In this document: positions 5,515-8,939 of the stretch, piece after piece
Layout: the number at the start of each line of letters is the position of its first letter
Position numbering within the stretch: position 1 is the first letter of the stretch
Assembly (NCBI GenBank): GCA_958449715.1
Contig: CAUDIU010000070.1
Span: forward strand, 1 to 8,939
Direction of reading: 5' to 3'
DNA length: 8,939 nt
Source of the DNA: an uncultured Clostridium sp.
Lineage (GTDB): Bacteria > Cyanobacteriota > Vampirovibrionia > Gastranaerophilales > Gastranaerophilaceae
Notes under the pieces: model-generated
Databases searched by the model: none
What the model was told of the DNA's origin: nothing
The model's input: only the letters and a program-made list of their open reading frames with translations
Translations under genes and position numbers: made by a program

Positions 5515-6441
5515 ATGTCTAAAATTGATAAAATTGAAGAATTACAAAATATATTAAAAGATGATCAAACAAATTTTCAAGCTAGAAGAGAACTAGCAGT
5601 ATTGCTTCTGGACTGCGGTTATCCAGAAGAAGCAAAACAACATTTTTTATATTTATCCAAAATTTTTAATGATGACAGCGGAATTTTTTATAATCTCGGA
5701 ATAACTTATGAAAAATTAAAAGATTTAGATAAAGCTGAAGATGCTTATAAAAAAGCTATCGAATATGCACCTAACGAGATTGATGCATATTACAATTTAG
5801 GACTTGTATATATTGACAAAAAAATGTACGAAAAAGCTGTTGATTGCTTTGAAAATGTACTTGCAAAAGATAATAATGACTCAAATTCTTATTTTTCAAT
5901 CGGACTTTGTTACTTTAAAGAAGGCAAACTCGATGGGGCAAAATACTATTTTCAAAGAACAATTGATATTAATGATGAAGATATTTATGCACATTTTTAC
6001 ATTGGAAATATTTTAAAAGAACAAGGTCAAAATGATGAAGCAAAAGAAAAATTTCAAAAAGTTCTAGAACTTTCTCCTGATTACAGTTGGGCATACTTTA
6101 ATTTGGCTGCAATTGATTATGAAGAAGGGAATTTTGAATCTGCAGTAGAAAATCTTGAGAAAACTCTGGAATTAAATCCAAAAGATATTGATGCATACAA
6201 AATTTATGCAAAAATTATGACAAAAAATAAAAATCTTGATAAAGCAGCTTTAATAATGGAAAAATCAATAGAAAATTGTGGTGCAAACGGAGATTGTTAC
6301 TACATTTTAGCTCAAATCCAAAAACTTAGAAAAGTTAACGATGAATATGTTAAATGCATGAATTCTGCACTAAAATTTAATACAAGCCTTTCTGTATCCC
6401 CAAAACTTGTAAAAAAAGAACTTGATACATTCCTTTCATAA
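5515..6441 (+). CDS. TPR repeat protein
   Basis: This is a 308-residue cytoplasmic-type protein with no signal peptide or membrane segment, built almost wholly of tetratricopeptide repeats. About eight 34-residue units run in tandem from about residue 21 to 292. The clearest are 55-88 (GIFYNLGITYEKLKDLDKAE), 89-122 (IDAYYNLGLVYIDKKMYEKA), 123-156, 157-190 and 191-224 (SWAYFNLAAIDYEEGNFESA), each with the usual W/Y-L-G-Y-A-A-P pattern. TPR arrays are scaffolds for protein-protein binding; the partner is unknown. Candidates by analogy are assembly or secretion of envelope structures, but nothing in the sequence chooses. The ATG at 5515 has no ribosome binding site and a promoter directly before it, which suggests a leaderless transcript. 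proS starts 55 bases downstream with no terminator between, so co-transcription is likely. Confidence 0.93.
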   Translation: MSKIDKIEELQNILKDDQTNFQARRELAVLLLDCGYPEEAKQHFLYLSKIFNDDSGIFYNLGITYEKLKDLDKAEDAYKKAIEYAPNEIDAYYNLGLVYIDKKMYEKAVDCFENVLAKDNNDSNSYFSIGLCYFKEGKLDGAKYYFQRTIDINDEDIYAHFYIGNILKEQGQNDEAKEKFQKVLELSPDYSWAYFNLAAIDYEEGNFESAVENLEKTLELNPKDIDAYKIYAKIMTKNKNLDKAALIMEKSIENCGANGDCYYILAQIQKLRKVNDEYVKCMNSALKFNTSLSVSPKLVKKELDTFLS

Positions 6442-6496
6442 AAGATTTTTATGGTAAAATAAAAGCATAAAATAATATATGTGAGGAATTAGCTTT

Positions 6497-8230
6497 ATGA
6501 AAATGTCAAAAATGTTTGTACAAACCCTAAGAGAGTTTCCTTCTGATGCAGAAGTAATCTCTCATAAAATGCTTGGCAGAGCTGGGTTTATAAAAAAACT
6601 TGCTCCCGGGGTATACACTTATATGCCTCTAATGTGGAGAGTATTAAAAAAGATTGAAAATATTGTAAGAGAAGAAATGGATAATGCAGGCGCTCAAGAA
6701 CTTTTGATGCCATTTGTTCAGCCAAAAGAATTATGGGAAGAATCAGGCAGATGGGAAGTATACGGACGAGAATTAATGCGTCTTAAAGACCGCCACGACA
6801 GAGATATGTGTCTTGGGCCTACTCACGAAGAAATTATCACATCTGTTGCACGTGATGGGTTAAAATCTTACAAACAACTACCTGTAAACTTATACCAAAT
6901 TCAATCAAAATTCAGAGATGAAATCAGACCAAGATACGGACTTTTAAGAGGCCGCGAATTCATAATGAAAGATGCTTACAGCTTCGATTTAGATGAAGCA
7001 GGTCTTGATAAAGAATATGAAAATATGGCACAAGCCTATAAAAAAATATTTGAAAGATGCGGACTTGATACCAAAATGGTTCAATCAGATTCTGGAGCAA
7101 TAGGAGGAAGCGTGTCTCATGAATTTATGGTAATCACAGACACTGACGCTGGAGAAAATGACGTTTTCTACTGTAATGAATGTGACTATTCTGCAAATTC
7201 AAATCACGCAATATCTAACTTGCCAGAAGCTGTAGTAGACGGGAAAGATTACTTTAAAGAAACGAAAGTAATTGATACTCCAAATACTCATTCTATAGAA
7301 GAATTAAGCAAATTCTTAAATATTCCAGATACATTGATTTTAAAATCACTTGTATACATTATCGATAAAAAACCCGTAATAGCATTAATTAGAGCAGATA
7401 AAGCAGTTGAAGAAACTAAATTAATGAATGCAGTAGGCGGAATTGATGTAAGAATTGCATCTTCTGCAGAAATTGCTGAACTTATGGCAGAAAAAGGATT
7501 TGATGCAGTTCCAGGATTTATCGGTCCAAAAGGAATGGCTGGTATCACAATAATCGCAGATGAAACTGTTCGTGATATGAAAAATTTCGTTGTTGGAATA
7601 AACCAAACTGATAAGCATTTAGTTGGTGCAAATCTTTCTGATTTAGAAACAGAATTAAAATACGCAGATATAAGACTTGTACAACGAGGCGAATTATGCC
7701 CTCAATGCGGAAAACCTTTATTTGTAACTAAAGGTATTGAAGTTGGTAATATTTTCAAACTAGGTACAAAATATTCAAAACCAATGAATGCTGTATATAC
7801 AGATATTAACGGAAAAACTCACCCTTATGTTATGGGTTGCTACGGAATAGGAATTTCAAGAACTGCAGCTGCTGCCGTAGAAGCACATTACGATGAACAT
7901 GGTATTAAATGGCCAATCTCAATTGCACCATACCACGTTGTAATTGTACCTGTAAATATTAAAGATGAATTACAAATGCAAGTTGCAAATAAAATGTATG
8001 AAGATTTAAAATCTGCTGGAGTAGAAGTTGTACTGGACGACAGAGACGAACGTGCAGGTGTTAAATTCAAAGACGCAGATTTAATCGGCTTCCCATTCAG
8101 AGTAACTGTTGGTAAAACGATTAATGAAGGCTTTGTAGAATACAAAGTAAGAGAAACAGGCGAACAAGAAAAATACACACCTGATGAAGCAACTGAAAAA
8201 CTTATCAATATTATAAAAGCGGTTAAATAA
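6497..8230 (+). CDS. proS: Prolyl-tRNA synthetase, bacterial type with editing domain
   Basis: ProS attaches proline to tRNA-Pro in the cytoplasm. The 577-residue length matches the bacterial (E. coli-like) form. Class II motifs are visible: motif 1 around APGVYTYMPLMWRVLKKIE (36-54), motif 2 FRDEIRPRYGLLRGREFIMK (139-158) and motif 3 MGCYGIGISRTAAAAVE (446-462). The substrate loop GPTHEE lies at 107-112. Between motifs 2 and 3 is an insertion of about 170 residues (about 225-395), the YbaK-like INS domain that removes mischarged alanine. It is bracketed by CNEC (226-229) and CPQC (401-404), possible metal-binding pairs. The C-terminal anticodon-binding domain (about 477-577) includes VVLDDRDERAGVKFKDADLIGFP. 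GAGGAA (6483-6488) is 8 bases before the ATG. All key regions look intact. A terminator overlaps the stop codon. Confidence 0.98.
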   Translation: MKMSKMFVQTLREFPSDAEVISHKMLGRAGFIKKLAPGVYTYMPLMWRVLKKIENIVREEMDNAGAQELLMPFVQPKELWEESGRWEVYGRELMRLKDRHDRDMCLGPTHEEIITSVARDGLKSYKQLPVNLYQIQSKFRDEIRPRYGLLRGREFIMKDAYSFDLDEAGLDKEYENMAQAYKKIFERCGLDTKMVQSDSGAIGGSVSHEFMVITDTDAGENDVFYCNECDYSANSNHAISNLPEAVVDGKDYFKETKVIDTPNTHSIEELSKFLNIPDTLILKSLVYIIDKKPVIALIRADKAVEETKLMNAVGGIDVRIASSAEIAELMAEKGFDAVPGFIGPKGMAGITIIADETVRDMKNFVVGINQTDKHLVGANLSDLETELKYADIRLVQRGELCPQCGKPLFVTKGIEVGNIFKLGTKYSKPMNAVYTDINGKTHPYVMGCYGIGISRTAAAAVEAHYDEHGIKWPISIAPYHVVIVPVNIKDELQMQVANKMYEDLKSAGVEVVLDDRDERAGVKFKDADLIGFPFRVTVGKTINEGFVEYKVRETGEQEKYTPDEATEKLINIIKAVK

Positions 8231-8249
8231 TTAACCGCTTTTATTTTTA
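8213..8249. terminator. Rho-independent terminator at the proS stop codon
   Basis: A perfect 14-base inverted repeat (8213-8226 and 8231-8244) with an ATAA loop contains GCGG/CCGC and is followed on the plus strand by a T-run. The proS stop codon lies in the loop. Because the right-hand pilin gene converges on this site, the hairpin may also stop minus-strand transcripts. Confidence 0.85.
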
Positions 8250-8282
8250 CCAAGGATAATCATCTTTCACCAAATACTTTTT
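8247..8282 (-). pseudogene. Orphan pilin 3' tail ending DDYPW-stop
   Basis: Read on the minus strand, this segment encodes KKYLVKDDYPW followed by TAA. It matches the end of the complete pilin-like gene in the window (KIKNDYPWQ); 14 bases, CCAAGGATAATCAT, are identical at 1377-1390 and 8250-8263. It lies about 80 bases beyond the actual stop of the right-hand pilin gene and in a different frame, so it is not translated as part of that gene. It is best seen as a displaced gene tail or remnant. The match is short, so chance or convergent tail sequence is possible. Confidence 0.35.
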
Positions 8283-8347
8283 GAAATACAAAAATATAAA
8301 TTCTAAAAAATCAAAAAGCCTAGTTATTAATTTTGACGATATTTTTA

Positions 8348-8939
8348 TTAAAAAGCTACAGGATAATCTTTTGGAATTACAAAATTATTACATTCTATAA
8401 GAGCTGTACAATATATACCAAAAGCAAATCCTCCAGATGGGCTACCAACCTTACAATTATTTATAGCTGCTGCTCTATTATTCTTAATTTTTTCACAAAA
8501 GAAATCATTAGAATCAGGATAATCCTGAGAACCTGTAATAAAATACCTATTCTCATCAACAATAAAATTAAAAGGAAATACATTCCGTCCCACAATTCTT
8601 TTTTGCGGACCTGACAATATATCAACAAAAAAAGTACCTCTTCTTCTTGATTGGGATAAAGTTCCTCCTGGTGAAAAAATAATACCAACACCATTACTCA
8701 ATATATATTTATAAAGATAGGTATTTGGTTTATTCCCAGACAATCCAACCATATCTGTATCACAATAAGTAGAAGTTTTTTTAGAACATTTATCAACAAT
8801 TTTTAAATATGGAGCAAAATATTTTTCAAATATTTCATCATCAGAATTTTCTAGAATCCAATTATTTGGATCTCCATTATCTACTGCAGACAATCTAACC
8901 ATATTTTGCAGAATATTATAAGTTGTATATAACTTTTTT
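8348..8939 (-). CDS. Type IV pilin-like protein, C-terminal part (partial)
   Basis: The frame is open to the window edge, giving 196 visible residues; the start lies outside. The methionine at 8902 is internal, because the frame continues upstream as KKLYTTYNILQN. This aligns with LKKAYSVMSNAFVTSQDENGD in the other pilin-like protein, followed by the shared DNGDPNNW/ENGDMNTW region. So the missing part is probably just the prepilin leader and most of the N-terminal helix. The body has paired cysteines, a glycine- and arginine-rich loop (LSQSRRRGTFFVDILSG), a DENRYFITGS strand region and a C-terminal ALIECNNFVIPKDYP segment. The usual DYPW end is altered to DYPVAF. The role, inferred from the paralogue, is a surface filament or pseudopilus subunit. 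It converges with proS. Confidence 0.75.
   Translation of the reverse strand, partial: KKLYTTYNILQNMVRLSAVDNGDPNNWILENSDDEIFEKYFAPYLKIVDKCSKKTSTYCDTDMVGLSGNKPNTYLYKYILSNGVGIIFSPGGTLSQSRRRGTFFVDILSGPQKRIVGRNVFPFNFIVDENRYFITGSQDYPDSNDFFCEKIKNNRAAAINNCKVGSPSGGFAFGIYCTALIECNNFVIPKDYPVAF

Noticed and set aside
7888..8253. 121-codon open frame antisense to the end of proS
   Set aside because: It is a low-complexity Ser/Thr/Leu-rich shadow of the proS reading frame, with no ribosome site or family likeness.
8253..8368. 9-base direct repeats as target duplications of an insertion sequence
   Set aside because: The 98 bases between them have no terminal inverted repeats or transposase, and the repeats are explained at least as well by two copies of the pilin tail.
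8333..8614. Plus-strand open frame opposite the partial pilin gene
   Set aside because: The composition is that of an antisense shadow, and the minus-strand frame aligns to a known pilin-like protein.

Overview
The window is AT-rich and gene-dense. It looks like a chromosomal segment from an uncultured, gut-type bacterium of the Vampirovibrionia/Melainabacteria (order Gastranaerophilales). The main clue is two type IV pilin-like proteins. One has an N-terminus (KKFAFTLAEVLITLGIIGVV) of the style these genomes carry in many copies. ThyX in place of ThyA, low GC and the general gene style agree, but no rRNA or tRNA gene is present to settle the lineage.

Layout. On the minus strand at the left are the N-terminal part of a sodium/proton antiporter-family protein (547 to the window edge) and thyX, with 20 bases between them, so probably one transcript. 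A 33-base palindrome containing a -10 box lies upstream of thyX. Next come a pilin-like gene (TTG start at 2090), an unusual leader-like element with an inverted repeat, an 18-codon ORF and a run of ten C (G on the coding strand), and then rpmE (ribosomal protein L31) with its own terminator. On the plus strand follow a 55-residue orphan ORF and a CHASE2-GGDEF membrane diguanylate cyclase, which ends in a bidirectional terminator shared with a convergent secreted protein of unknown function. That secreted gene and a plus-strand TPR gene are divergent, each with its own clear promoter. The TPR gene is followed by proS (prolyl-tRNA synthetase). A second, partial pilin-like gene enters from the right edge on the minus strand and converges on proS.

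The housekeeping genes (thyX, rpmE, proS) look intact and ordinary. The accessory content is the pilin-like pair, the diguanylate cyclase, the TPR protein and the secreted protein. Cyclic-di-GMP signalling and surface filaments often go together, but nothing here links them directly.

Four things merit a second look. The G10 tract could, by slippage, fuse a strongly initiated small ORF to the pilin frame. The TPR gene has a promoter that places the transcript start on the ATG, so its mRNA is probably leaderless. Five candidate promoters share a TTGC-type -35 box. The 3' end of the second pilin gene has a displaced DYPW-stop tail, as if the end of the gene had been disrupted. No CRISPR array, transposase, tRNA or rRNA was seen, and there is no gene-free stretch over 300 bases.
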